This document shows positions 11,247 through 22,232 of a stretch of 64,000 bases of DNA, piece after piece. How positions within the stretch are numbered: position 1 is the stretch's first letter; each line of letters opens with the position of its first letter. Made by a program: the position numbers and the translations under genes. The stretch comes from Rattus norvegicus (Eukaryota; Chordata; Mammalia; Rodentia; Muridae): contig NC_086020.1 in assembly GCF_036323735.1 (NCBI RefSeq), forward strand, positions 121,275,710-121,339,709, read 5' to 3'. The notes below the pieces were generated by a model. The model saw nothing but the letters and a program-made list of their open reading frames with translations. It was not told the DNA's origin and did no database searches.

Positions 11247-12078
11247 TTTTTTTTCCTTTTTTTTTATTAACTTGAGTATTTCTTATATACATTTCGAGTG
11301 TTATTCCCTTTCCCAGTTTCCAGTCAAACATCCCCCTCCCCCCTCCCCTTCCTTATGAGTGTTCCCCTCCCAACCCTCCCCCCATTGCCGCCCTCCCCCC
11401 AACAGTCTAGTTCACTGGGGGTTCAGTCTTAGCTTCCCCTTCCACTGGTGCTCTTACTAGGATATTCATTGCTACCTATGAGGTCAGAGTCCAGGGTCAG
11501 TCCATGTATAGTCTTTAGGTAGTGGCTTAGTCCCTGGAAGCTCTGGTTGCTTGACATTGTTGTACATATGGGGTCTCGAGCCTCTTCAAGCTCTTCCAGT
11601 TCTTTCTCTGATTCCTTCAACAGAGGTCCTATTCTCAGTTCGGTGGTTTGCTGCTGGCATTCGCCTCTGTATTTGCTATATTGTGGCTGTGTCTCTCAGA
11701 AGAGATCTACATCTGGATCCTGTCGGTCTGCACTTCTTTGCTTCATCCATCTTGTCTAATTGGGTGGCTGAATATGTATGGGCCACATGTGGGGCAGGCT
11801 CTGAATGGGTGTTCCTTCAGTCTCTGTTTTAATCTTTGCCTCTCCCTTCCCTGCCAAGGGAATTCTTGTTCCCCTTTTAAAGAAGGAGTGAAGCATTCAC
11901 ATTTTGATCATCCGTCTTGAGTTTCATTTGTTCTAGGCATCTAGGGTAATTCAAGCATTTGGGCTAATAGCCACTTATCAATGAGTGCATACCATGTATG
12001 TCTTTCTGTGATTGGGTTAGCTCACTCAGGATGATATTTTCCAGTTCCAACCATTTGCCTACGAATTTCATAAAGTAG
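11247..12078 (-). mobile_element. L1 (young rat type), 5'-truncated 3' end
   Basis: Inverted L1 3' end: poly(T) at left (11247-11267), 'aacttgagtatttcttatatacatttcgagtg', the C-rich complement of the L1 3'UTR purine tract (11325-11400), then ORF2 C-terminal sequence ending 'catttgcctacgaatttcataaagt'. A perfect 15-bp target duplication (AACAACAACCTTTTA) lies at 11232-11246 and 12079-12093. ORF2 is represented only by its last codons, so there is no autonomous function. Confidence 0.95.
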
Positions 12079-12093
12079 AACAACAACCTTTTA

Positions 12094-12949
12094 AAACGCT
12101 TACAACTCTGTCTATGTATCCCAACACTGGTCCCAGGAGATCTGTATGTGAGGCTTCCATCAAACTGTACCTTTGAGTGGGGAAGCACAGGATACAACAA
12201 TGACATAGTAGCTTCTAGGGACTGCACTCTATTGAAACATCGCAGTGGAAACTGAGCTCCCGTCCCTTAAGTAACTCCCTGGTTGAAAGCCACAGAGCAT
12301 TACAGATGGGCGTGTCCAGACCCAAGGCACTTCTCCAGAACCACAGTTCTCTTCCAGCCCATCAGTGGGAATGAGAAGAACAGAACCATATGCCTGGTGG
12401 GCGGCCTGCCCCAGGAGGAGCCCAACCACCTCACATTTTCCCTAACAACGCAGAAAACAAGTATTCAACACAGAAAGTGGATCCACGGAGGAAGGGCACA
12501 GCACCAGACATCTCTAATTACCTCCAGCTCAGAGGGAAACTTGAGACCATCATCTTAAAGCCCAATACTGAAAGCGGTAAATCACCACAGAGCAGAAACC
12601 TCAAACCAGCACATTGTCTTTGCAGAGCAGGGCAATGCTTATCACTTCTGCTGGGTTTGCTGATAAAAGCATATGCATGCAGCCACGTTGCCTCAAGCCT
12701 AATAGTGATGGATTATCTTTCTTTCCCAAAGATAACCCTGGCAATAAAATAATAGGCTGAGTGACTAATGACAGTTTGAATCATATCTCGGAAGGTCTCA
12801 CAATTACCTCAGGAATGGAGAGAGGCTTCTTGCAATCTATGTTCTATATTCTGGAACCACCTTGGACATTTTTCATCCATTTAAAGGTCCCTTTATCTCC
12901 CTAAGAGAAGTACCCAGAAAACTGTCATTGCCCCGTTAGTGTTTCCATT
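12094..12949. other. No recognised element
   Basis: Contains frames of 91 and 120 codons on the plus strand in two phases of the same DNA; no protein family resemblance. Confidence 0.45.
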
Positions 12950-13135
12950 GTACCAAACACTGGCCTCTTGTTCTCATAATGCCCCATGAACGTTCTTCTG
13001 TGTGTGTCTGTGTCACCTGCTGGATCACAAGCCTTCTGAGTATTTGAAGTGTATCTTAATCACAGTTCTCAGAGTCTCAAACACACGGGAGACAAATGTC
13101 TGTTCAGTATGTGTTTGTCGAGAGTGGGGCTTTAC
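12950..13135 (+). mobile_element. L2 LINE 3'-end relic
   Basis: Diverged match to the L2 tail: '...gtgtctgtgtcacctgctgg', 'caagccttctgagtatttgaag', then '...gggagacaaatgtctgttcagtatg' in place of the canonical 'gtgctcaataaatgtttgttgaatg'. Confidence 0.4.
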
Positions 13136-13491
13136 TAGTTAGATGTCCTTGTTCCAACTACGGAACTTTACAAATAATTCACCCGTCTTCATCTCAATCC
13201 AGGAAGTTAGCGATAGAGCCCCCTTCCCAGGGTTGTTGAGTGTGTTTAATGCTCAGTGTGCACTCGCCGTGGCTGTTGGTGTTGCTGTGGCTGTTACTGC
13301 TAGGCAGCACCAAGACGTCGCTCACACTGCTGGAAGAACTGCTTCCCGAGACCAGGGTCCTATGGAAACAGAGCTCCCGAGAGAAGAGAACTCCGCCAGA
13401 TCTATGTCATGTGGCACACAGACAAGAGAATGATACTCCAGGGCTCTGTTAGCCAGGGATGAAGCACACATTGTGTGTGATTTCCTATTTT
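13136..13491. other. No recognised element
   Basis: Includes 'ctgttggtgttgctgtggctgttactgct' (13273-13301), which yields Val/Ala-rich frames of 96 and 70 codons; both are likely chance. Confidence 0.45.
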
Positions 13492-13501
13492 AAGAGTTTT
13501 G

Positions 13502-13580
13502 CGGGTTGGGAATTTAGCTCAGTGGTAGAGTGCTTACCTAGCAAGCACAAGGCCCTGGGTTCTGTCCCCAGCTCCAAAGG

Positions 13581-13621
<41 letters not shown>

Positions 13622-13631
13622 GAAAGAAAAA
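13502..13631 (+). mobile_element. ID SINE with long A/G tail
   Basis: ID element with variant positions (GGGAATTTAGC; B box GGTTCTGTCCC) and a 50-bp AAAAG-type tail. A 10-bp target duplication (AAGAGTTTTG) lies at 13492-13501 and 13632-13641. Confidence 0.96.
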
Positions 13632-13644
13632 AAGAGTTTTGACT

Positions 13645-13765
13645 TAATTTAACCTTCATATGTGGAACAGAGAAGTTGTTCTTATTATTCTAATTCTTGA
13701 AGATGAAGAAAATGAGACAGAGGTGAAGTTGCCAAGGATTACATAGGTGAGTTGCTGGCCACAGA
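13645..13765 (-). mobile_element. MIR SINE, partial
   Basis: 'attattctaattcttgaagatgaagaaaatgagacagagg' followed by 'gaagttgccaaggattacata' follows the inverse MIR order. Confidence 0.65.
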
Positions 13766-13979
13766 TGCCCATGACTGTGTCTCAAGTTGTAACAGAACAA
13801 ACGAACCACAGGATTGTCCTCAAATGTTCCCTAGAGAACCTGGGCTAGACCCATTCAGGCTCTCTCCTGTTCCCATGCCCACCTGCCCTCAGTCCACCAC
13901 AATATCTATCCTATTTTTCCTTCCCAGGGAGATCCGTGCATCCCCCTCTGGGACCCTCCTTGTTACTTAGCGTTTCTGC

Positions 13980-14314
13980 ATATATATGTTGTAGTTGTTT
14001 AGCATGGTGTTTTTGTGGGACTCCTAACAGAGGGAGCATGGCTGTCCCTGATACTTTTGCCTGCTTTTAGGACCCTTCTGCTCCCACTGAATTGCCTTGT
14101 CCAGCCTTATTATGAGAAGAGGTGCTTAATCGTGTTATAACTTGATATGCCATGTTTGGTTGATACCCCTGGAAGGTCAGCCCATTTCTGAAAGGAAATG
14201 GAGGAGGAGTGGATGAGGAGGCAGGAGGTGGCGGGGCGAGGGACTGCAAGGAGAGGAAGGAGGGAAAATTGTGGATGGGATGTAATATATGAGAGAATAA
14301 ATTAATTAAAAAAA
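13980..14314 (+). mobile_element. L1 (Lx type) 3' end
   Basis: Lx-like 3'UTR: 'gtttagcatggtgtttttgtgggactcctaacag', 'ttgatatgccatgtttggttgatacccctgg', a purine-rich tract (14190-14270), and the end 'atgtaatatatgagagaataaattaatt' plus poly(A). Confidence 0.88.
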
Positions 14315-15499
14315 AGTTTCTTGGAGTAGCACCCAATTCATCCTCCTAAGCCACCATAGACCCAGGCCTCCTCAGCCTGTGTCACTACAGAGGGACCAGG
14401 AGCAGTGATGCCCCAAACCATGGCGTTCTTAGGGTTCCCTCCCTCCATCAGTAGATGCACTAGAATTACTTCTGTTAGGTACAGAATACAGTTTCTCTTA
14501 AAAAGACTATAAGTCAAACCATTATTAGATATTGTACAGTCATACTAAAATAGTAAGGCAGTAATGTCCCCTAGCAGTTTCTGTCAACATTGTACCACAT
14601 CCAGCTACAAAACGTAAGTGAAGGGGTCTCAACATATCACAGCCCACCACTAGTCACAGATCATTTATTAAACAGACAAGAAAATAACCAGGTGTTGTTT
14701 TTTTTTTTTAATTTTATCGGAGTTATGTGAGGGGAAGTTGCCTCTGGTCTCTGGTAAGCAGAAGAAGCTGCCAGCATCCCTAAAGCGTGCATAGCCCCAG
14801 ACAACAAGGAAGTATCCAGCCTCAACGCCAGTCATGCCAAAGCTAAGTATCTGGGAAGCTGCATTTTCTATTAGACAACAAGCAACGTCTGGAGACTTTC
14901 TCTCGGCTCACCCTGGACCCAAACCAAAGTTAGAAGCCTTAGCCCTGTGGTGGTGACCTCCATCTTGCTTCCCAATATATTGGCAAAATCAGGTTGGCCG
15001 GAAAGTAGGCAGGTCAGGGGTGCCGGAAAGTAATGGTATCACTTTTAAAATCCTGCGCCAGTGGCTAATTTAATATTCTGAGTCACTGAGCTATCTGTAA
15101 GGTCTGTACCTCCTCCCTGGAGGTGGCCCAGGGCCAACAGCTAATGAATTATTAGCTATCTTTATTTAGTAACGATAACAGCAGCTATCATGATTGGACA
15201 TTTGCTAACTGTCGGATATGAATCACTCAGCCTTGTGCAGCAAACTCATGGCTGTGGCCTCTCTTGGCTGGAGACGTGCCCCCTTTGGATTGGAGGCAGA
15301 AAGCAGCGCCACCTGGCGGACTCTGTGAGAAGTGTGTAGGAGAGTCAGCTCACAGCTCACGGAAGTCTCCGATCTGTGTGTACAAGACCTGCTGAGGTCT
15401 GTCAGGCCTGTGCGGTTCTTTGACGACTCCTGTCTGTTAGGTCCCAAAGAAATAGGGACAAATGATTAATTGAAGTGCCTATTTAACTCACAAAGGCAG
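14315..15499. other. Repeat-poor sequence
   Basis: No transposon recognised except a T-run at 14698-14712. GCCGGAAAGTA occurs twice (14997 and 15022). A CTCF-like motif is listed separately. Confidence 0.45.
15306..15319. promoter_or_regulatory. Candidate CTCF-binding motif
   Basis: GCGCCACCTGGCGG matches the CTCF core (reverse orientation GCGCCMYCTRSTGG) at all but one position, outside any recognised SINE. Confidence 0.4.
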
Positions 15500-15885
15500 A
15501 TAGATACCAGTGACCAGGCTCTCTCAGCCTCTCTCAGTACCACCCCCCGCCCACAAACCTCTCCATCCCCTGAGCATCGCTGTTGTTCTGGTTCCTACAT
15601 AACCCACTCATTTTGATCACTCTTGGTTACTCTTTGTTCTCTTGGCCTCTTGGTTCGTCTTCCTCTCCTGGTCCCCTCTCTTGTCCCTTTCTCTTCTTCC
15701 TCTCTTGCTGTCCCTCTCCTCTCTCCTCTCATGGCTGACCTATTCTGCGGCCATGTTCAGTCTGGACTTTTCCAGATGCCTCTGGCTCTTCTGTCCCTCA
15801 TATCTGCAATAAAAACCTTCTCTTCAGCCATTCCTAGGAGGAATCGCGTGCTTGTTTTCATTCACTACCCTCAAGAAATTTGCAA
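15500..15885 (+). mobile_element. Possible LTR fragment
   Basis: TC-rich stretch ending with 'gcaataaaaaccttctcttcagcc', a layout (pyrimidine-rich U3/R and an AATAAA signal) seen in rodent ERV LTRs. No LTR ends or duplications found. Confidence 0.3.
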
Positions 15886-15913
15886 AAACAAACAACTTAT
15901 AATGTTCTACTTC

Positions 15914-16077
15914 GGGCTGGAGAGATGGCTCAGTAGTTAAGAGCACTGACTGCTCTTCCAGAGGTCCTGAGTTCAATTCCCAGCACCCACATGGTGGCTC
16001 ACAATCATCTGTCATGGGATCTGATGCCCTCTTCTGGTGTGTCTGAGGACAGCTGCAGTGTACTCACATAAAAAAAA
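15914..16077 (+). mobile_element. B2 SINE
   Basis: Complete B2 from 'gggctggagagatggctcag' to a short A tail. A 13-bp target duplication (AATGTTCTACTTC / AATGTTCTATTTC, one mismatch) lies at 15901-15913 and 16078-16090. Carries the B2-borne CTCF-like core GCCCTCTTCTGGTG. Confidence 0.96.
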
Positions 16078-16090
16078 AATGTTCTATTTC

Positions 16091-17034
16091 ATAAATGCTC
16101 CCATTTAGAGACACTCCCCTCTCCCCACCCCACCCGGAGAATTAGATGTTCCCTTTTTCTCAATGAGTCAAGGGGCGGGGGTGGGAGGGTACAGTTTAAG
16201 GAAGGACATTTGGTCCGGGGCTTAATGTTGGGAACCCTGGCTTACTTGGCAGCTTTGACTGCCAGTGAAGGAGCCGGTGTCAAGAAGAACCGCTAAAACA
16301 GTTTAGTGACTTTCTCAGGCCTAGCCTTTCAGGTGGGTTTTGACCTGGCAGAGAATTTTTCCTATTGGGGTCCTGGATCCCAGTAGGAAAGACATTATTT
16401 TTTGCTACTAAATAGGACACTTTCCATACTGGGGCTTTCTGCTTGACTTAGTGGGTAGCCACTTCCAGCTGCCTGTCCGTCGTGAATGTCTGGGTCTTGG
16501 GTGAACATTGATGGCTATCCTTGCTCACGGAATTGATAGCATAGCCCTCAGCCCAGGTTTGGAGACAGCCTGCTGTGGAGGATGCTGTTTCAGACCCAGG
16601 ACTCAGGATGCACAGCTTTCATCAGCACGGAAGAGCCTTATGCAGACAAAGAGCAGGGCCAGAGCTGAACTGGGTTCTCAAACTTTCTGATGAGCTTTTG
16701 CAACTTGGGGCCCACTGCTTTGCCCGGGTCCGCAAGAGACAGCGGCGAGATGTCGCCCCCAAGCGGTTTCATAGAGTCATGACTCAAGTTCCTTTTTTAA
16801 CCTACCACACCCCTGATTCTTTGCTCTGTGGAGACCAGTGGAGCTTCCAAAGGCACACAGAAGCTGTAGCTGTAGGTCACAGCAGGAATCTAGCCGGATC
16901 AAGATAGAAAAGTCGAGAGCGAAGAAATTAATAACAAATAATTTTCTAATGTCTGTCTAACCAAACGATTCTAGAAAGTAAAAGTTGCTTATTCGTAAGG
17001 GAAAAAAGCCATGTTTCTTTTAACTTTAAAAGTA
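16091..17034. other. No recognised element
   Basis: A G-rich run at 16172-16190. Two phases hold 60- and 110-codon frames over the same DNA (16508-16907); neither resembles a protein. Confidence 0.45.
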
Positions 17035-17162
17035 GAGAGAGCTGGCGGTGGTGAGCCACGCCTTCAATCTCAGCACGTGAGAGGCAGAGCCAGGAGGATT
17101 TCTGAGTTTAAGGCCAGCTTGATCTCCATAGCAAGTTAGGGATACACTGAAAATGTCTCAAA
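17035..17162 (+). mobile_element. B1-like SINE
   Basis: 'gagctggcggtggtgagccacgccttcaatctcagcac...ggccagcttgatctc..' ending 'aaaatgtctcaaaag'. Confidence 0.8.
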
Positions 17163-17175
17163 AGGGAGGGCGAGG

Positions 17176-17525
17176 AGGGGACTGGGGAGATCCGTGGGTA
17201 AGACCCTTGGCGTCTGAGCATGAGGGCTGGCGATCAAACTCCCAAAGCCTACACAAATGTCAGGTAGGCGTGATGGCCCATCTGTAACCCAGAGTTTAGA
17301 AGGCAGAAGAAAGAGTTCCCTAGTTAGCTGGACTGGCTGATCAGGGGGCTCTGTGCGCGCGTGCGAGACTACACCTGACCATCTGAAATGGAAAGGGATG
17401 AGGCAGATCCCTGACATCAAGTTCCAGCCTCCACATGCACAGGGACACACATGCAATCGGCATATACACCTGCATCAGCGCCCACACACATACTCAAGCA
17501 TGCGCACACTGTATGCACACTAAAC
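17176..17525 (+). mobile_element. B4 SINE
   Basis: tRNA-like head 'ggggactggggagatccgtgggtaag', B1-like middle 'gtaggcgtgatggcccatctgtaacccag', then a CACA-rich tail with 'cctccacatgcacagggacacacatgc', the composite B4 layout. Confidence 0.75.
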
Positions 17526-17930
17526 ACACATACAAAGAAGACAAAGTTCATGTGCTCATGAGTACAAAATTCTCGGCAGCCTTCGTGTAAGAAGTGTTTG
17601 ATTTGAAACCACCATTCCTTCCCAGAAAAAAGGACTTGTTTGCTACTTCAACCTATTCCTTTACTTACATTTTACTTTGTGTTGCCCCTACTTTAAGCTT
17701 TGTTTGAAATGAACCAAATCACATATACTTCGTTACAGATGCTCCAACGCATTCTGAGAGAAGCCTGGCCTGCATATATCTACCGCCTGTTTCCGGTGCA
17801 TTTTTAAAGAGTGATTTTCACACTTCTGCTTGAAATGACTTACAGCAAAATATTTTAACCTTTCCGTCTTCTGAAAATATTTACATTTTAAAAGTCTTAC
17901 TGTCTCTTCCCTCTTTTCAAGTCCTCTTTA
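17526..17930. other. No recognised element
   Basis: AT-rich mixed sequence; nothing coding. Confidence 0.45.
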
Positions 17931-17944
17931 AGGAACAGAGGCAA

Positions 17945-18095
17945 GCATATTCTTGGACATGGCGGCTCGTGCCTGCAATCCCAACCCCAGGGAGGTGGAG
18001 GCAGGAGAACCGGAAGTTCAGGGTCTCTTTGACTACAAAGGAACTTAAAGCAGCTTGGGCTACGTAAGACCCTGTCTAAAACAAAGAAGCAAAGA
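17945..18095 (+). mobile_element. B1-like SINE
   Basis: 'ggacatggcggctcgtgcctgcaatcccaac...agggaggtggaggcaggag...gcttgggctacgtaagaccctgtct': old B1. Confidence 0.78.
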
Positions 18096-18320
18096 TTCAC
18101 CTAGATTATTTTTACTGACTGGTTATTTTTTTCACCAGCTGTGCGTGCAAAGCCCAAGCGATTCCAGGCGCTGAGTCAGCATGTTCACGCATTCGCTTCT
18201 CTGGTGCTGTGCCAGGCTGTGGGCTCAGGCAGCTTCTGGCTTTTTTTTTTTTCTTTTTAAACTTTCCAAATGAAAGTCAAAAACAGCTTGTTAAAGTAGG
18301 TGTTTTAAGAAAGATAGAAA

Positions 18321-18470
18321 GGAGCCGGGCGGCAGCGGCGCACGCCTTTAATCTCAGCACTCTGGAGGCTGAAGCAGGGAAATCTCGTGAGTTTGAGGCC
18401 CGGTTGGTCTACAGGGTGAGTTCCAGGACAGCCAGGACTACACAGAGAAACCAAGTCTCAAAAAACCAAA
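18321..18470 (+). mobile_element. B1 SINE
   Basis: Near-complete B1: 'gagccgggcggcagcggcgcacgcctttaatctcagcac' to 'agaaaccaagtctcaaaaaa'. Confidence 0.95.
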
Positions 18471-19455
18471 AGTAAAGAAATGAAGTGAAGGAAAGAAAAG
18501 GATTATAGTCCCAATAGGACGGCTTGCTACGACTTCTCTATCAGGGCCCTCCGGAACGCCAGACACACCATGAAGGTGATTACCTGGGTCCTTGTGGCCC
18601 ATGCTCAGGAGAGGTGTCGGGAACACTGCTCTCAAGTACACCACTGCCATCTACTTATGGGCCCAAGCAGCCCCAAGAGCCACCTCTGCTGACAGCTCCG
18701 AGAACCACGTCATTGCCACTTCATTTCTTCTGTGAATTTTTGGTTTCCTTATGGTGCTGAAGATCAAGGCCAGGGCATAATGTCAGAGGTCTTGTCCTCA
18801 TGCCCGAATTCTGAGCACCATGTGTTGGGCTTCATGCAGGTTGCTTGACTTCCTCTTCTCCTCTGGGGGTCTGCACCCTCGCACACTCACCGTGATGTCC
18901 TCTTCTTATTCTCCCACACAGTGGTGAACGGCACGCCCTGGTTTGTGGCTGCTGAATGTAGAGTTCTAAACCCACTGTGTTGGCGCCTGCCGTCCTGTTG
19001 TTACCCACAAGCCCCTAAATCCTCGCTCTTAGTTAGTGGCAACCGACGCTGCTTCGCAGATGCTCAGCCCAGGCGCTGCTTCGCAGATGCTCAGCCCAGA
19101 CGTGGAGCTACCAACTCTTTCTCACATCCCGCATCGGCAGAGCAAAATCTAGAATTAGGCTCCTTCTGAATCTGTCACGTTAAACAGTCCTAAGAGCTGT
19201 AAGGATGGACGCCCCCCTCAAAGATGTGTTGCTACACCGCATGACTTTGTGGCCCTATGGGTAGAAGAGGAGGGTCCAGAAATCAAGCACATGCCATCCC
19301 CTTGGCAGCAGAATGCCCCGTTACTCTCTGAGGTGCTTGGAGATCTTGGGGCTACATTCTGCTCTCTGGTGTCACACAGTAGCAGAGATAAATGTTTACA
19401 AAAGGAGCTATATTCTTACTTTAATAAGCATTTTGAAGCATTAAAGTCGCAATGG
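18471..19455. other. Unassigned sequence with a 27-bp tandem duplication
   Basis: No transposon recognised. At 19047-19099 a 26-bp identical block (cgctgcttcgcagatgctcagcccag) is present twice with a period of 27 bp, in phase with an 82-codon frame that is otherwise unremarkable. Confidence 0.5.
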
Positions 19456-19585
19456 GAGGTAAGAAGATGGCTTGGTAGGTAAGTGTGCTTACTGCCAGGC
19501 CTAACAGCCTGAGTGCAATCCAAGAACCCATAACGTAGAAGAAGAGAACTGTGTTCTCTGACCTTCACATAAGTTTGTACATGCA

Positions 19586-19586
<1 letters not shown>
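19456..19586 (+). mobile_element. B3-like SINE
   Basis: 'gaggtaagaagatggcttggtaggtaagtgtgcttactgccaggcc', 'cctgagtgcaatcc', 'tctctgaccttcacat', with a CA-repeat tail. Confidence 0.75.
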
Positions 19587-19618
<32 letters not shown>

Positions 19619-19690
19619 AAACACACACACTCACATACACATACTCACACATATCATACACACACACATACACATACATACACACACCCC
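19587..19690. repeat. (CA)n, interrupted
   Basis: About 30 bp of pure CA, then CA/TA-interrupted units. Confidence 0.95.
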
Positions 19691-20114
19691 ATGCTGTGTA
19701 GAATTCAGATCAAGAACATAACAGTTCTCCAAGTGCAGTCTGCAGAATCCTCTAGTCATAAAAGTGAACACTCAGCCTCAAGGATGTGCTGTGGGTATGA
19801 AGAAAGGCAGGCACAGGGGAAGTTGTTAAGCTATAAGGACTACACTCTGTCAGGGGATTTGAGGGATGGTAGAGTCAGGATAAGCCAACAACACACCCCA
19901 AGCATGCCAGGTAAACACTTAACACAGATCTGTATTGAAGGCTCTAAGGTGAAGCTAATCCAAACCTACTGGGGAAGGACACATATTACGGACAAACCTG
20001 AAGTGAGATAAAATCCTAAGCATGGAGCCCTTTCCACGAAAAAAATACTCCTTGTAAGAAAATAGGGGCCACGGGTTTAAAGTGATTCACAAATTTTATC
20101 TCACAGGTGACTCG
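19691..20114. other. No recognised element
   Basis: A 106-codon plus-strand frame (19691-20011) begins with TTG or lies downstream of the CA array; no family resemblance. Confidence 0.4.
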
Positions 20115-20432
20115 GTGTTTATTTTGGAGAAGGGGTGGTCTTGACTGTTAATTGATGTAAGAAGACCCAGTCCATTGTGGGCGGCACCATTCCCTTGAGC
20201 AGTAAGGCCTGAATAGTACAACACAGGCAATAGCTAGCCGATAGCAAGGAAGCCAGTAGTGCGGGTGCATTCATTTCTCCTTCCTCTTGACTATGTATAT
20301 AATATGACCAATTGCCTGAGATCTTGCCTTGACATCCTCAAAATTATGGAATTGGAAGCCCAGTAATTTCTCTTCAGTTGTCTTGGTCAGGGTGTTTCAT
20401 CACAGCAACAAGGAACGTAGCTAGAACACCGA
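20115..20432 (+). mobile_element. MaLR-like LTR (ORR1-related, old)
   Basis: 'gttaattgatgtaagaagacccagtccattgtgggcggcaccattccctt', '...gactatgtatataatatgacc', and end 'ttgtcttggtcagggtgtttcatcacagcaacaa'. Confidence 0.6.
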
Positions 20433-20699
20433 GGTGCCAATGGCACAGGAACAGAACAAGAAGGCTGGACAGAAGACAAGGACTTCAGTGGTCTCTATGG
20501 ACGCTAATAAAGCAGAGGCTGTGAACCAAGTGGATCTGAAACACTAGCCAAACGGTGAGTAGTGCTTTGTCAGAGAAAAGATGTGCCAGGGCAAGAAGTA
20601 AGAAGCCAGCAGTGCCAGGTGGCCTGGCCTGAGAAAATGCTAGCTGACAGCTATGTGACACACGGGCTCAGATGCTCAATATATTTCAAAAGGATCATT

Positions 20700-21052
20700 G
20701 CTGGCCAGGCCTGTAATCCAAACTACTCCGGAGGCTGACATGAAGAGTCAAAAGTTCAAGGTTATGGGGGCTGAAAAGATGGCCCAGTGGTTAGAACTGG
20801 GAGTGTTTTTGCTCTTCTAGAGAACTGGAGTTTGATTCCCAGAACCCATGTTGGGTAGCTCACAACCGCCTGCAACTCCAGTTCCAAGGGGTCCTCTTTG
20901 GACCTCCTTGGGTACCTGCACAGAAGAGTACAATGGGGCGCGCTTGCAAACTCAGCATTTGGGATGGAGAGGACCAAGAGTTCAAGCCCATCCTTAGCTA
21001 CAGAGAGAGCTCAGGGCTAGCCTGAGTTACATGAAACCCTGTCTCAAAAACT
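20700..21052 (+). mobile_element. SINE cluster: B1-like / B3 / B1-like
   Basis: A B1-like left part (20703-20763), a B3-type SINE (about 20766-20930: 'ggggctgaaaagatggcccagtgg' to 'cctgcacagaag'), then B1-like text (20940-21050, ending 'gaaaccctgtctcaaaaa'). It may be a B1 split by a later B3 insertion. Confidence 0.7.
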
Positions 21053-22099
21053 GCTATAGTTCAGGGATTAAACGGCAAGCATGTGTGCCTCACAGAGGTT
21101 CAACACACAGAAACACACCATCTCCGTGTTTCATATGGGAACCAAGGGATTGAATCCAGGATGTCAGTGCTCTGATGCTTTTTCAAGTGCTGCCCCTCTA
21201 ACTGGGAGAACCAGGCAGTAAGTAATACAGAAGGAGAATCCATGGACTAGAGCTGAGTCATGGTGAGATCATTCCTGTTGGGGAACAATGAGAAAGAAAA
21301 TAGAAATTGTTATGAAATAGGCATCCTGGCCAGATGTCAGACATAGCAGAACAGTCCAACTCAAAGGACCAGCGGACGCGGAGACAAGTGTTGTCATGAC
21401 TAGTGGCATAGCTGTCAGGAAAACTGCTACCCAATGTCCTGCTTGTGTTGAAGAAACAGAGGTTGGAAGTGGAAGCCTCTCACTTCTCCTCACAGCTCAA
21501 GGATGCAGAGAAGCCTCGCTGAAGGGCATGGGTGCCATACACATAGGGCAGGCAAAGGGTCTTGCTTTCAAAGGTCGGGCAGGGTGATCAGAGGCAAAGG
21601 AACCTGGGTATTAGGATTGAGTGAGGAGAGCTGAGTCTCAACCCACACCAAAATCCAATATGATGGCTGTCGGCAGATAGCCAGGAAGCTGAACGAAAAC
21701 CAGCGAGTCAGGTGTGTTTTGCTGGGGTACAGGTGATTGATATTCCAGGTGGGTTTCTGTAGTTCCTCTTCTTCCGCGCAGCCTCTCCTAGCTACACTCT
21801 CTTTTCCCTGTTGGCTTGGTGAGTGCCCTGACAACCCAATAGGCCAGATGTGTTGGCAGTGGGATCTACAGTGAGTTTTGGCACTGCCACGGCAGGGAGC
21901 CTGCATGTCTGTCCCTTCAGCCTACAGCATCCCCACCAGGCGTCCTTGCTCAGCTGCCCCATCATGGCCTCCTCTGTTTGCTGGCTTGACAACCATGAGG
22001 CTCTGAGATTTCAACCCCCAGGGCTCTCACTCAGGTCTGCTTTATCTCTTAGCAGTGCTACCTCCTTTGATTATATGCAGTAAGTTGCCGATTATACCT
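21053..22099. other. No recognised element
   Basis: Frames of up to 112 codons overlap on both strands; no conserved domain visible. Confidence 0.45.
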
Positions 22100-22232
22100 G
22101 GTGTTTATTTTCTATCTCCCTGTCCCAAACCAAGCCCCACAAAGGTGGAGGTGCCTCCCCCACTTTGTTCATGCTCACACTCCACAAGCCAGAGCCACAT
22201 GGGCTCGCCAAACATTTGCTGAATAAGCTAAG
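22100..22232 (+). mobile_element. Possible L2 3'-end relic
   Basis: 'tgcctcccccactttgttcatgctc' followed by 'aacatttgctgaataagc' follows L2-tail order, weakly. Confidence 0.3.

Noticed and set aside
12283..12752. 91- and 120-codon frames with basic composition
   Set aside because: They overlap in different phases, neither has a recognised domain, and there is no promoter or splice context.
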